A stretch of DNA of 64,000 nucleotides. Origin: Alteromonas_E sp965248545 (GTDB taxonomy: Bacteria > Pseudomonadota > Gammaproteobacteria > Enterobacterales > Alteromonadaceae). The stretch lies in the NCBI GenBank assembly GCA_965248545.1, contig OZ252110.1, positions 3,782,001-3,846,000 of the forward strand, in the 5' to 3' direction. This document shows positions 1-8,940 of this stretch, piece after piece; position 1 is the first letter of the stretch; each line of letters starts with the position of its first letter. The position numbers and the translations under genes were made by a program. Below the pieces are notes generated by a model that ran no database searches, had not been told where the DNA came from, and was given only the letters and a program-made list of their open reading frames with translations.

Positions 1-356
1 TTGCGTTAATGCTTTTTTTGCTCGTTGGCTGTACAACCGGCCGATTGGAATACATCACTCCTGAAGGTGAAACAAAATATGCCTGTGCGACAGAATACAC
101 CTGGCAACCCAGCGTCGATAAGTATGCAGTGGAGTACATTTTAAGTCATTGTGCTAAGGAAGCGGAGAAACGCGGCAATACGATCATCGATAAGAAACTG
201 TTAAGCCTTGATTTAACCGTACCTAAACCACCACAAGGACAAACGTGGAGTGTTGAATTGGCCAAATCGATGCATAAAAGCGGGCAACTCACGGATAAAC
301 AATATGGCTATTTGATCGCGTTTATCGATTTAGGCCTTAAGCAACGTCCAGAATAA
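1..356 (+). CDS. Lipoprotein of unknown function, 5' end cut by window edge
   Basis: The reading frame is open to the left edge. The first ATG (position 9) leaves only seven residues before the lipobox cysteine (LVGC), too short for a signal peptide, so the true start probably lies outside the window. The cysteine is followed by about 107 mostly polar residues with no membrane segment, which fits a lipid-anchored periplasmic or outer-membrane protein. Two further cysteines (in YACATEY and LSHCAKE) could pair. I do not recognise the family. The gene converges on the DUF1648 gene with a 15-base gap. Confidence 0.6.
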   Translation, partial: ALMLFLLVGCTTGRLEYITPEGETKYACATEYTWQPSVDKYAVEYILSHCAKEAEKRGNTIIDKKLLSLDLTVPKPPQGQTWSVELAKSMHKSGQLTDKQYGYLIAFIDLGLKQRPE

Positions 357-371
357 GCATTAATAAGAAAA

Positions 372-857
372 CTATATTGCGGGTTTTCTGAATCTCTTGA
401 ACAACGAGACAAGACCCCAAACAGTACCAACCAATAAAAGCCCTAAGCCTGCGAGTAAGAAACTGCTATCCAATTGTTTTGCTTCGGTGGCATTTGCTTG
501 CACGACGATCCAATGTACATAGCATAAAAACACAGCGATGGCGGCGGCTGATACCTGCAACCAGCGTGACACATAGTGTAATGAATCGGCTTTTCTCTCT
601 GCCGCTAGCCAGTAGGATTTATTTGGTAAGTTGATTAAGTCATCGGGTAGCGACGGTAAAAATGCGCCTATCCCGCCGACAAACAACGTTGTGAAAGCGA
701 TAACCGTTACCATTAAAATCAGATAACTGTCTCTATCAACAAAACCATCTGCATTTCCGGATGCGTCAAAATGCGAAGCGACTTCATTGGGCATTTGGCC
801 CCCGGTTAACCACACAAACAAACCGGCTGCGATCGCTATCAATAAAGATATTCTCAT
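372..857 (-). CDS. DUF1648 domain membrane protein
   Basis: A 161-residue inner-membrane protein with about four hydrophobic segments (near residues 3-20, 48-70, 98-118 and 132-152). The loop after the first segment has the DUF1648 look: PNEVASHFDASGNADGF, the 'P..H....G..DG' pattern seen in SdpI-like and related membrane proteins. Its function is unknown. The reading frame extends 12 codons upstream to a TTG, but the ATG at 857 has AGGGAG about 8 bases upstream and starts directly at the first membrane segment, so I use it. No operon partner is evident. Confidence 0.65.
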   Translation of the reverse strand: MRISLLIAIAAGLFVWLTGGQMPNEVASHFDASGNADGFVDRDSYLILMVTVIAFTTLFVGGIGAFLPSLPDDLINLPNKSYWLAAERKADSLHYVSRWLQVSAAAIAVFLCYVHWIVVQANATEAKQLDSSFLLAGLGLLLVGTVWGLVSLFKRFRKPAI

Positions 858-1005
858 CGTTACGCACTCCCTAGCATTTTGTTTCTCCTGCAAAATTAAC
901 GTCCCGCCTTGTGATTTGCAAGGATATTACGCATGAGTGATACGCGTTTCGCCACGGCAGCTGTTCAACAACATCTGCAGTGAGACATTACTGTAAACAG
1001 CGAGC

Positions 1006-1040
1006 AAAAAAAAAGCAGCTCACTAAATGAGCTGCTTTTT
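1006..1040 (-). terminator. Rho-independent terminator of the S41 protease gene
   Basis: AGCAGCTCA (1014-1022) pairs with TGAGCTGCT (1028-1036) around a 5-base loop, a perfect 9-bp stem. Read on the minus strand it is followed by a run of nine T. It lies 22 bases past the stop codon of the S41 protease gene. Confidence 0.9.
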
Positions 1041-1061
1041 CATCGGAACCTAGACCTTAGA

Positions 1062-4000
1062 TTAAAAATCAGTCGGTGCTGGCGGTACCGTTAATTTTGC
1101 TTTCGGGTTTTCTTTCAACTCTTTGAGCAGTTCCTCAACTGCACGTTCCAATGATGGATCCTGCCCCTTGAAGATCAGTTCGGGTCGGTCAATGACTTCA
1201 ATATCTGGAACGACACCTTCATTTTCGATAATCCAGTTCCCATCATTGTCCAATATTCTGAACGTAGCCGCGATGACTTGACCACCGTCAACCAGACTAG
1301 GGTTACCTGAAATACCAATTAAACCGCCCCATGTGCGGGTACCAATGATTTTGCCAAGACCCGCTTGTCTGAAGTAATACGGCAACGCGTCACCACCAGA
1401 GCTAGAGTAACCATTGATTAGCATTGCTTTAGGACCGTCATGCGCAAGCTGTGGTGTTTTCGTTGGCTCAACACCACGGCGCTTCCAATAATTTAATGGT
1501 TTGCGTGCCAGCCAAGTGATCATGTGCTCAGGTATAAAACCACCACCATTGTAGCGATCATCAATGATCAACGCCTCTTTGGTCGTTTGCGGCATGAATG
1601 TCTTGAACAACTCACGATGGCCTGCTGTGTGTGTATTCGGTAGATGAACGTAGCCAATCTTGCCATCTGACAACTCATTCACATAGTCAATCCGTGATTG
1701 AACCCACTCTCGATAGCGCAGACCCAATTCACTCGCAACCGGCTTAACAATTACCGTCCAAGTATTGTCTTTGTCTGGGGTATCACTCAGCAATAACTCA
1801 ATGTTTTGTCCTTGCGTGTTTTCTAGCAGCTCATAGACATTGTCTACCTCAGAGGTCATTTGACCTTGGATCGCAATGATAAAGTCACCCACTTTTGCTT
1901 TTACACCGGGCTCATCGAGCGGAGAACGGAAGTTCTCGTGCCAATTTTCCCCTTCAAAAATTGACGCAATACGGGTAAATCCGGAAGCGTGTTTTTCTAG
2001 CTGAGCACCGAGTAAACCGTGCTTTTTGCGATCGACTTTCGGTGCATCACCGGATTGAACGTAGATATGACCGGCGTTGAGTTCCCCTGCTATCTCGCTG
2101 AACACATAATCGAGGTCTGCTCGGTGCGCCACAGCGTCGGCTAGCGGTTGATACTTGGTTCGAATCGCATCCCAATCTTGTCCATGATGGTTTTCATCAT
2201 AGAACCAATCTCTCAATGTACGCCAACCATCGACATACATTTGTTGCCATTCAACCTTCGGATCGATTTTTAACATCAACTGCTTCAGTCCAATCTTGGC
2301 TTTACCCAGATCTTGTTTTTCTTTTGGCTCGATGATGCTGAAGTTGTCGCCAGAGCGAACTAACAGGTGCTTGGCATTTGCTGAGATAGCATAGGCGTTA
2401 ACCTTATCGGCTACCGTCTTCACCTTGCCGTCTCGGCCCGTGCTGATCAAATGAAGTTTACTGCCCGAAATAGCGAGCACGGCACCTTTAACACCACTTA
2501 AGGCGCGATAGTTACCCGCTTTAGCACCGAGTACTTCCACACGTTGAGCAAAGTTTTCAGCTTGCACATTGGTGTTTACCTCAGCTTTTTCCGCTTTATC
2601 GTCGTCGCTGCCTTCATCGTTACTTGATTCAATTTCAGCTTCGTCACTTTCAAACTTGTTCAGCGCTAAAATGTCATCATTAACTGCTACACCATAGATT
2701 CGCGTCGCTTTGTTGTATAAGTAATCAAACTCATAACTACCGAAGGTTAAATTGAAGTCTCGCTCAGAAGTGAAATAAAGATATTGACCATCTGGTGAGA
2801 AGGTCGGATTACGCTCTGACGTCATGCTATCGGTTAAGCGCTCTACTACGCCTTTTTCGAGGTTATACAGCCATAATGAGCTATAACGATTTTCATCGTT
2901 TTTGACGTAGACAATATCTTCGCTGTTAGGCGACCACACGTATGAGGTTAAGCTGTTTTCGTTGAACCGAGCCGTATCAATTTTTGTCTGTTTCGCACTC
3001 TCAACGTCTAATACCCACAGCGTGTTGTTCTTATCAGCAAATAGCAATTTTTTACTGTCTGGTGACCATACCGGGGTAAAACGCCAAATCGAACCATCAG
3101 AGGTCAACTGCCTGACACTGTTATTATCACTGCGATCTTTGAGGTAGATTTCATATTCGCCAGTCACGTCACTCATGTAAGCAATGTAGCGACCGTTTGG
3201 TGACCAGCTGGCATCAATTTCTCGACTCGATGGCGTGTGAGAAAGGTTACGCGTTACGCCGTTCTTTTTAGGTACCGAGAACACGTCACCACGGGCTGTG
3301 AATAACGCGCGTTTACCGCTGTTATCAATACTCATGGAGTCGATAAATTTGGCGACGTTTTTGCTATATGGCTTAGCGTGCTGACGCACACCCGATACAT
3401 TAATATTCAGCTTTGTGCTGGCATTGTTACTGGGGTCAAAACGGTACAGATATCCACCGTTTTCATAAACGATTGCATCAGGTCCTGCTGACGGCCATAA
3501 CACATCATAATCAGTGTGATTGGTGAGCTTACGCGGTTCTTTCCCTGGAACGTATTGATATAGATTCAATGTGTACTCGCGGTCAGAAACGAAGTAAATC
3601 GTGTCGCCTACCACTGTCGGTTGATGATCCGTTGCCCTGTGATCAGTCAATTGTTCGGACGTGTTATTTTCTAAGTCATACACCCAAACGTCTTGGGCTC
3701 TGCCGCCGCGAGTGCGCTTCCAGGTACGAAATTCACGATCAATTGGCGTATACACAAACTGTTTCCCATCTGTCGTGAGCATACCACCACCGGTTTCAGG
3801 GATCGCTAACGGCTGCTCCATGCCACCATTAACAGAAATCATGTAAGGTTGTCCCATCCGTTCGCCCCACGGTAAGCGATTGGCTCTGAATACTATATTT
3901 TCGCCATCTGGGGTCCAGTCTAGAATTCGATAGTCAAAACCACCTCTAGGTGGCATCGGACCAACATCATTATAAAACGTAAGCTGCTTAAGACCCGAGC

Positions 4001-4292
4001 CATCAGCATTCATTACGTAAACCTGACGGCTACCATTGTATTCAGCGGAAAAGGCTATTTTACTGCCGTCTGGCGAAAATTTTGGAAACGCTTCGTAGCC
4101 AATATGGTCGGTGAGTCGTTTACTGTCGCCGGTAGCATGATTAGCAATGTAAATGTCGCCGGCGTATACAAACGTCACATTATCTTTGTGTATATCGGCG
4201 AATCGCAGTAATCGAGTATCCTCAGTGGTATAACTGTGCGCCATACTGGAGGCTAGCAGAGTCAGGGCTGAAAGCAGCTTGATGTGTTTCAT
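1062..4292 (-). CDS. Tricorn-like S41 family peptidase
   Basis: A secreted peptidase of about 1076 residues. A signal peptide (MKHIKLLSALTLLASSMAHS) is followed by two sets of WD40/PD40-type propeller repeats; repeated FSPDG, WSPNG and WSPDS motifs mark the blades over roughly residues 40-560. After a linker come a core helical region near 690-760, a PDZ-like region near 770-860, and a C-terminal S41 domain. The likely nucleophile serine lies in NGYSSSGGDALP, and IIDDRYNGGGF precedes it. This order matches tricorn-type proteases, which degrade peptides to small fragments; periplasmic forms are common in marine Gammaproteobacteria. An acidic insert (SSNDEGSDDDKAEKAEV) sits between propeller and core. 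The frame runs 49 codons further upstream, but the ATG at 4292 has AAGGA about 7 bases before it and gives the signal peptide. It appears monocistronic, flanked by terminators. Confidence 0.85.
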   Translation of the reverse strand: MKHIKLLSALTLLASSMAHSYTTEDTRLLRFADIHKDNVTFVYAGDIYIANHATGDSKRLTDHIGYEAFPKFSPDGSKIAFSAEYNGSRQVYVMNADGSGLKQLTFYNDVGPMPPRGGFDYRILDWTPDGENIVFRANRLPWGERMGQPYMISVNGGMEQPLAIPETGGGMLTTDGKQFVYTPIDREFRTWKRTRGGRAQDVWVYDLENNTSEQLTDHRATDHQPTVVGDTIYFVSDREYTLNLYQYVPGKEPRKLTNHTDYDVLWPSAGPDAIVYENGGYLYRFDPSNNASTKLNINVSGVRQHAKPYSKNVAKFIDSMSIDNSGKRALFTARGDVFSVPKKNGVTRNLSHTPSSREIDASWSPNGRYIAYMSDVTGEYEIYLKDRSDNNSVRQLTSDGSIWRFTPVWSPDSKKLLFADKNNTLWVLDVESAKQTKIDTARFNENSLTSYVWSPNSEDIVYVKNDENRYSSLWLYNLEKGVVERLTDSMTSERNPTFSPDGQYLYFTSERDFNLTFGSYEFDYLYNKATRIYGVAVNDDILALNKFESDEAEIESSNDEGSDDDKAEKAEVNTNVQAENFAQRVEVLGAKAGNYRALSGVKGAVLAISGSKLHLISTGRDGKVKTVADKVNAYAISANAKHLLVRSGDNFSIIEPKEKQDLGKAKIGLKQLMLKIDPKVEWQQMYVDGWRTLRDWFYDENHHGQDWDAIRTKYQPLADAVAHRADLDYVFSEIAGELNAGHIYVQSGDAPKVDRKKHGLLGAQLEKHASGFTRIASIFEGENWHENFRSPLDEPGVKAKVGDFIIAIQGQMTSEVDNVYELLENTQGQNIELLLSDTPDKDNTWTVIVKPVASELGLRYREWVQSRIDYVNELSDGKIGYVHLPNTHTAGHRELFKTFMPQTTKEALIIDDRYNGGGFIPEHMITWLARKPLNYWKRRGVEPTKTPQLAHDGPKAMLINGYSSSGGDALPYYFRQAGLGKIIGTRTWGGLIGISGNPSLVDGGQVIAATFRILDNDGNWIIENEGVVPDIEVIDRPELIFKGQDPSLERAVEELLKELKENPKAKLTVPPAPTDF

Positions 4293-4480
4293 GGTTGTCC
4301 TTCTAGTTATTAGTAATGCGATAATGTAACAATTACGTTTTTGCAGCCAGATTATTCTCTGTTCCAACAAAAAAAATTGGTAACAAGACGTTAGCAAACC
4401 TTTACAGTTTTGCGCTGCGCGCTTAACCCAAAATTTCAAACGGTTGCCGATAAAACGCGCGTTGCTTTATGGCCAGACAA

Positions 4481-4507
4481 AAAAAAGGCTGCGAATGCAG
4501 CCTTTTT
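4481..4507 (-). terminator. Rho-independent terminator after the pullulanase gene
   Basis: AAAAAGGCTGC (4482-4492) and GCAGCCTTTTT (4497-4507) form an 11-bp stem with a GAAT loop. On the minus strand the stem ends in a T-run. It ends the receptor 1-pullulanase transcript and separates it from the S41 protease gene. The rest of 4293-4528 shows no gene and must carry the S41 promoter, which I could not place. Confidence 0.9.
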
Positions 4508-4528
4508 GATACTAGGGAGAAGTCAGTA

Positions 4529-7500
4529 TTACTTCTGTGACACCGTTACTTGTGGTTGACCGCGTTCTGGGCCAGTCACTTTAAACTCGAACGTTGCCGT
4601 TTCGGTGTCAATTAGCAGGTTATTATTGCTAGGTGCCATGCTGTAAGGAACGCCGATAGACACTGCGTTACTCTCACCATCTGGTGCACCTAAGTTCACG
4701 GTTGCCCAATCATCTGACGCAACTTTAAACTCTACCGCACCACCACCAAGCGAGATATCGACAGAGTAAACACCGTCACCTTGGTAAACTAACGCGTCGT
4801 CAGTACCCCAACCGTTCATGCCACCACGGACATATACTGGTGTGGCGCCAAAGAACTCAGCTTTGAACACGCGTAGTAATGGATCTTCAGGCGCTGAGTT
4901 ATCCCATGCAAATACATAAGACTCGGCATCAACAATTTCGATAAACAGGTTATCGTTAGATGGTGCCAACGGTGTCGCTTGCTCTAGCTCAACTCGACGA
5001 TCAGCATCATCGGCACTAACGGCACCGAGGTTAACCGTAGCCCAATCATCTGTCGCGACTTTGAAGTCGTAAGTTGCAGCATCCAAGTCAATCGCAACGG
5101 TATATAAGCCATCGCCTTTGAATGCCATTGGGTTATCCGTGCCCCAACCATTCATGCCACCACGCAGGTAAACAGGATTATCGAAGTACGGATCTTCTTT
5201 ACTGACGTTAAGCAAGATCTCACCGGTGTCAGATGCATCAACACTGAATAGGTAGCTGGTTGACGTATCAGCAGTGAAACTGAGGTTGTTGTTACTTGTT
5301 GCAATAACAAAGTCTTCGCCTTCTGTCACAACGTTCGGCTCACCATCCGGTGCACCTAGGTTCACAGTAGACCAATCTTCTGAAGCAACTTTGAACTGTA
5401 CCTCTTCACCTTCGTTCAGGTTAACAGCAACGCTGTAGATACCATCGCCTTTATAAGCCATTGGATCATCAGTGCCCCAACCGTTCATGCCACCACGCAG
5501 GTAAACCACAGTGTCACCAAATGGTACAACATCTGGTGCACCTGAGGTTGCATAGGCAGAAAGACCGAAACCTTGAGGGCCCATTTGCGGCTTAACGAAT
5601 ACAGCCATCGTTAGTGCAGGAACAGTGAATGTACCATTGCCATCTTCGCCTTCAGCGAAACTTGCACTGCGAACGACTGGGTCAACAGAGCCCGCGTGGA
5701 TCATGTGAAGTTCAAAGCCTGTAGCGGTGTTGACCGTAATCGACTTCTCTTCATATCCGCTGTTCACTGCGACAACGACTGCATCGTAGTTGCTGTCAAT
5801 GTCAGCAAGAACAATATCACTGTCAGGCGTAACACCATCGTCAAGACTCATTAAGATCAACCCTTGCTCTTGACGGCTACCAATGTTGTGGAAGCCAAGA
5901 CGGTTGATGATGTCTTGCTGTGAGGTTAAACGGAACAATGGAGAACCGGTACGAATGCGTACAAACTCCTTGAAGACCTGAGATGCAAACTCAATCTCAG
6001 TCATCGAAGCAGCGCGTTCAGGTGAGTAGACAAATGACGCCATTTCTTCCCAACGACCTTGGTTGTCTTGCGCAAGTGGCAAGCCAACATTCCAGTTGTT
6101 CGTGTTCTGCGTAAAGTCTACGTAGTTGAACCAGTCACCAGCGTCGAACGTGTTGCGATCCATTGATTTAGAACGCAGCATGTCGCCACCCATTTGTAAG
6201 AATGGGATACCCTGAGACATGATCGGAAGACCGATACCGATATTCTGAGCACGTACACGCTCCTCTAGCGTTAAATCAGCCGGTAGCGTGTAGTTGAATT
6301 GATCCCAAAGGGTTTCGTTGTCGTGCTTAGACACATAGTTAATGATATCAGCTGGATCTTGCGCATAACCACCAAGCGAACTCGTGGTTGTAGCAACACC
6401 ACCTGATGTCTCAAGGATGTAATCAGTAAGCGTACCCGCCATACCTGATTTTACACGGTCCTGAGCGGCTAGCGCTGCACCATCGTCTTCACGCATGAAG
6501 ATTTCACCTTGGCGCACAGCTTCGCGGATGCGGTCGTTGAACGTACCGATTTCAGTACCGGCCATATTCAACTGATTAGCTTGCTCATAACCACGATCGA
6601 CGCGTGTCCAACCCTCACCATAGAAATAGTTGTCTGGATCGATAGCTTGAACGGCATCACGCAGACGAACCATCGTGTCTTTAGACGCTTGGCTCATAAT
6701 GTCGAAGCGGAACGAGTCAAACTTATACTGTTCAGTCCACAGCAACAATGAGTCATGCATGAATTTCTCCATCATGACATTGCGCGGCTCTGTATCATCA
6801 CAGCATGTCTCACGCACAATTGCCCCACTGTCGACTTCATAACGGTGGTAATAACCCGGTACGACTTTATCCAACACTGATTTCGGGAATACACCAGACG
6901 CATTTGTATGGTTGTATACCACGTCCAAAGCAACACGGAATCCTAAGCCGTGCAGCGCTTGGTTCATGGCGCGCATTTCGATGATTCGCGCAACGCCTTC
7001 TGGATCAGAAGAGTAGCTACCTTCTGGCGCATTGAAGTGATGCGGATCATAACCCCAGTTAAACTGGTCAAAACCACGCATATCTTCTAGCAATGCCTGC
7101 GCTTTGGTCGGCTCCTGCACTGGATCATAGCTGGCGTACAAATCACCAAGCGTCATTGATGAATCGGCGTCATCACACACGCTTGCGTTGCGGTTAAGTA
7201 CACACAACTGCGCAACAGTGCTGTTGAAATCAACCGTTTGGCTAACATCTTCTTCAATTGTCGCAATATCGTTAGCGGGCAGCATGTGGAACATGTTCAC
7301 GCCTGCTTCACGAAGGTTGCGCAGATACTCTACCGGTACACTACCGTCTTCAGTAAATGCCAGGTATTTGCCGCGGTTAGCTTCAGACGTTGACTCATCA
7401 CGGATACTGAAGTCACGAATATGACCTTCATAAATAACGATATCTTCTGGGTTTTCCAGCGTTGGAATTTCATGTGTATCCCAACCATCTGGTTTTAAGT

Positions 7501-8872
7501 CATCGTCATTAAGGTTAACAAAACGCGAGAAACGACCGTTGGTAGACAGTGAGACTGAATACGGGTCAGTTACTTCTAGTACTTCGATATTGCCAGTGAT
7601 TGGGTGGTAAACCGTCACTTCATAACGATATAAGGTGCGATCAAGTGACATGTCGCCAGCGTAAGTCCACACACCTGATGCTGAATCTTCAGACATGTTT
7701 ATAGCACTAGCCAGTGTCTTGTCATCGTTGTAAGACATCAATCTTACGTTACGCGCAGTTGGTGCCCAAACCGCTGCAGTAATACCCGCATCCGTGTACA
7801 CCGCGCCTAGTGCTGCTTCGTTAGCATCTTCTTCGCCTGTGGTATACACCTGGTCAATGGCATTGGCTAGCTGGATACCCGTTGCGGCGACCAATGTGCC
7901 TTCCGCATCATAACCGGCTAAAACCGCCTGAGTTTTCAATACGGCTTTGGCGTCTTCTGCTGTCCAGTCGCCCTGGAATGCAGGGAAACCTGCCAAGTGC
8001 GGCGCAATCGCAGCCTGCTCTTCAGTCAGCGTAACTGCTTCCAAGTCTAACGCAGTGCCATTCAACCCCTCTTCTAGTGAAGCTTCTAAATCAGCAGATG
8101 CAGAGAAGTGTAATTTCATTGAATCGATGCCATTCATGTCCAGTGCAGACACTAAGGTATTCGCATCGAGCCAATGAGCGGACATGCCTTCAATTTTCAC
8201 CGGCTGTGGACCGAGCGACAACAATGGGAATTCAAATACCGTCGGCTCACCGCTTAACGTGAAGTTCATCCGGGTGAATGTCGCGTCATCTTGGTCAAGT
8301 GCACCGGCAAAGTCAGCACCGCCCATTTCTTTACCCGCATCTTCAGTACCGATGTGGATAATGAAGTTGTGGCAAGAACCAGGCGTTCCGGCATAACCGG
8401 GTTTCAGATCGAGGATCCAATACGCACCATAGTTTGGATCAACACCGTTGTGCACACGACCATTTGCCCACTCTGTATCAGGGTCAGCATAAGCGTCACA
8501 GGCATCGTTGCTCCACGTGTGTAGACGCCAGCCTTCATAGCTTGGGTCATTCGGAGAGTTGTCGGCTCCCACCGCAACTCGGTTGTAATACAACACAGCC
8601 TGGTCATCTGCCGGGAAAAACACCGGATCAGGCAACGTTGGATCTGCGCCAACAACACACGCGTCATTGGTCGCATTCGGGACGGTTGGTGGTGTGCATT
8701 GGATAGGAGGTGGAGGCACACAGTTAGAGCCTGACTCATCAGGCACATTGGGTGCATTACAGGTTAATAAGGCGCTGGTACCGCTGTCGATATCAGAGCC
8801 ACCGCATCCCGAGAGGAACAGGGCTGAAAGCATAAGGACCATAAGCCCAAATGCACGAGAACGATTAAACAT
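4529..8872 (-). CDS. Surface lipoprotein pullulanase (GH13) with triplicated C-terminal module
   Basis: A predicted pullulanase of about 1447 residues that cleaves alpha-1,6 links in pullulan, glycogen or starch. A lipoprotein signal ends in LSGC (Cys23), with Gly after it, which fits outer-membrane placement. In order: a CBM41-like region (about 70-240), a CBM48-like region (about 370-460, TAAVWAPTARNVRL), then a GH13 barrel with all four conserved regions: DVVYNHT near 650, FRFDIM near 723 (nucleophile Asp), YGEGW near 753 (acid/base Glu) and SKHDNE near 849 (transition-state Asp). The last 325 residues are three tandem copies of a module starting VYLRGGMNGWG. The frame could start at 8944, overlapping the receptor stop as ATGA, but the ATG at 8872 has a GGAG site and a standard lipoprotein signal. 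It lies 68 bases behind receptor 1 with no terminator between them, so they are probably one operon for alpha-glucan capture and trimming. Confidence 0.9.
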   Translation of the reverse strand: MFNRSRAFGLMVLMLSALFLSGCGGSDIDSGTSALLTCNAPNVPDESGSNCVPPPPIQCTPPTVPNATNDACVVGADPTLPDPVFFPADDQAVLYYNRVAVGADNSPNDPSYEGWRLHTWSNDACDAYADPDTEWANGRVHNGVDPNYGAYWILDLKPGYAGTPGSCHNFIIHIGTEDAGKEMGGADFAGALDQDDATFTRMNFTLSGEPTVFEFPLLSLGPQPVKIEGMSAHWLDANTLVSALDMNGIDSMKLHFSASADLEASLEEGLNGTALDLEAVTLTEEQAAIAPHLAGFPAFQGDWTAEDAKAVLKTQAVLAGYDAEGTLVAATGIQLANAIDQVYTTGEEDANEAALGAVYTDAGITAAVWAPTARNVRLMSYNDDKTLASAINMSEDSASGVWTYAGDMSLDRTLYRYEVTVYHPITGNIEVLEVTDPYSVSLSTNGRFSRFVNLNDDDLKPDGWDTHEIPTLENPEDIVIYEGHIRDFSIRDESTSEANRGKYLAFTEDGSVPVEYLRNLREAGVNMFHMLPANDIATIEEDVSQTVDFNSTVAQLCVLNRNASVCDDADSSMTLGDLYASYDPVQEPTKAQALLEDMRGFDQFNWGYDPHHFNAPEGSYSSDPEGVARIIEMRAMNQALHGLGFRVALDVVYNHTNASGVFPKSVLDKVVPGYYHRYEVDSGAIVRETCCDDTEPRNVMMEKFMHDSLLLWTEQYKFDSFRFDIMSQASKDTMVRLRDAVQAIDPDNYFYGEGWTRVDRGYEQANQLNMAGTEIGTFNDRIREAVRQGEIFMREDDGAALAAQDRVKSGMAGTLTDYILETSGGVATTTSSLGGYAQDPADIINYVSKHDNETLWDQFNYTLPADLTLEERVRAQNIGIGLPIMSQGIPFLQMGGDMLRSKSMDRNTFDAGDWFNYVDFTQNTNNWNVGLPLAQDNQGRWEEMASFVYSPERAASMTEIEFASQVFKEFVRIRTGSPLFRLTSQQDIINRLGFHNIGSRQEQGLILMSLDDGVTPDSDIVLADIDSNYDAVVVAVNSGYEEKSITVNTATGFELHMIHAGSVDPVVRSASFAEGEDGNGTFTVPALTMAVFVKPQMGPQGFGLSAYATSGAPDVVPFGDTVVYLRGGMNGWGTDDPMAYKGDGIYSVAVNLNEGEEVQFKVASEDWSTVNLGAPDGEPNVVTEGEDFVIATSNNNLSFTADTSTSYLFSVDASDTGEILLNVSKEDPYFDNPVYLRGGMNGWGTDNPMAFKGDGLYTVAIDLDAATYDFKVATDDWATVNLGAVSADDADRRVELEQATPLAPSNDNLFIEIVDAESYVFAWDNSAPEDPLLRVFKAEFFGATPVYVRGGMNGWGTDDALVYQGDGVYSVDISLGGGAVEFKVASDDWATVNLGAPDGESNAVSIGVPYSMAPSNNNLLIDTETATFEFKVTGPERGQPQVTVSQK
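4532..5506 (-). repeat. Three tandem about 111-residue modules inside the pullulanase gene
   Basis: Copy 1 is 5174-5506, copy 2 is 4838-5173 and copy 3 is 4532-4837. Each begins VY(L/V)RGGMNGWGTD, continues with GDG(I/L/V)Y and then has a FKVA..DW.TVNLGA segment; periods are 111, 112 and at least 102 residues. The DNA is also alike around each start. The fold is probably a beta-sandwich carbohydrate-binding type, judged only from the RGGMNGW start, which resembles starch/glycogen-binding modules. Confidence 0.85.
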
Positions 8873-8940
8873 AGGTATTTGCTCCGATGTTATTCTTAAG
8901 TTTTGGGTCACGAACTCACGTGCTATTTTTAGTCGATTTA

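Noticed and set aside
4293..4439. 49-codon upstream extension of the S41 protease frame
   Set aside because: It would bury the signal peptide inside the protein, and a good ribosome site precedes the ATG at 4292.
4532..5506. Direct repeats as a CRISPR array
   Set aside because: The repeat period is about 335 bases, wholly coding and in frame; it is a protein module triplication.
8404..8757. Alternative 117-codon frame inside the pullulanase gene
   Set aside because: Overlaps a strongly supported lipoprotein/CBM region in another frame and has no recognisable domain or ribosome site.
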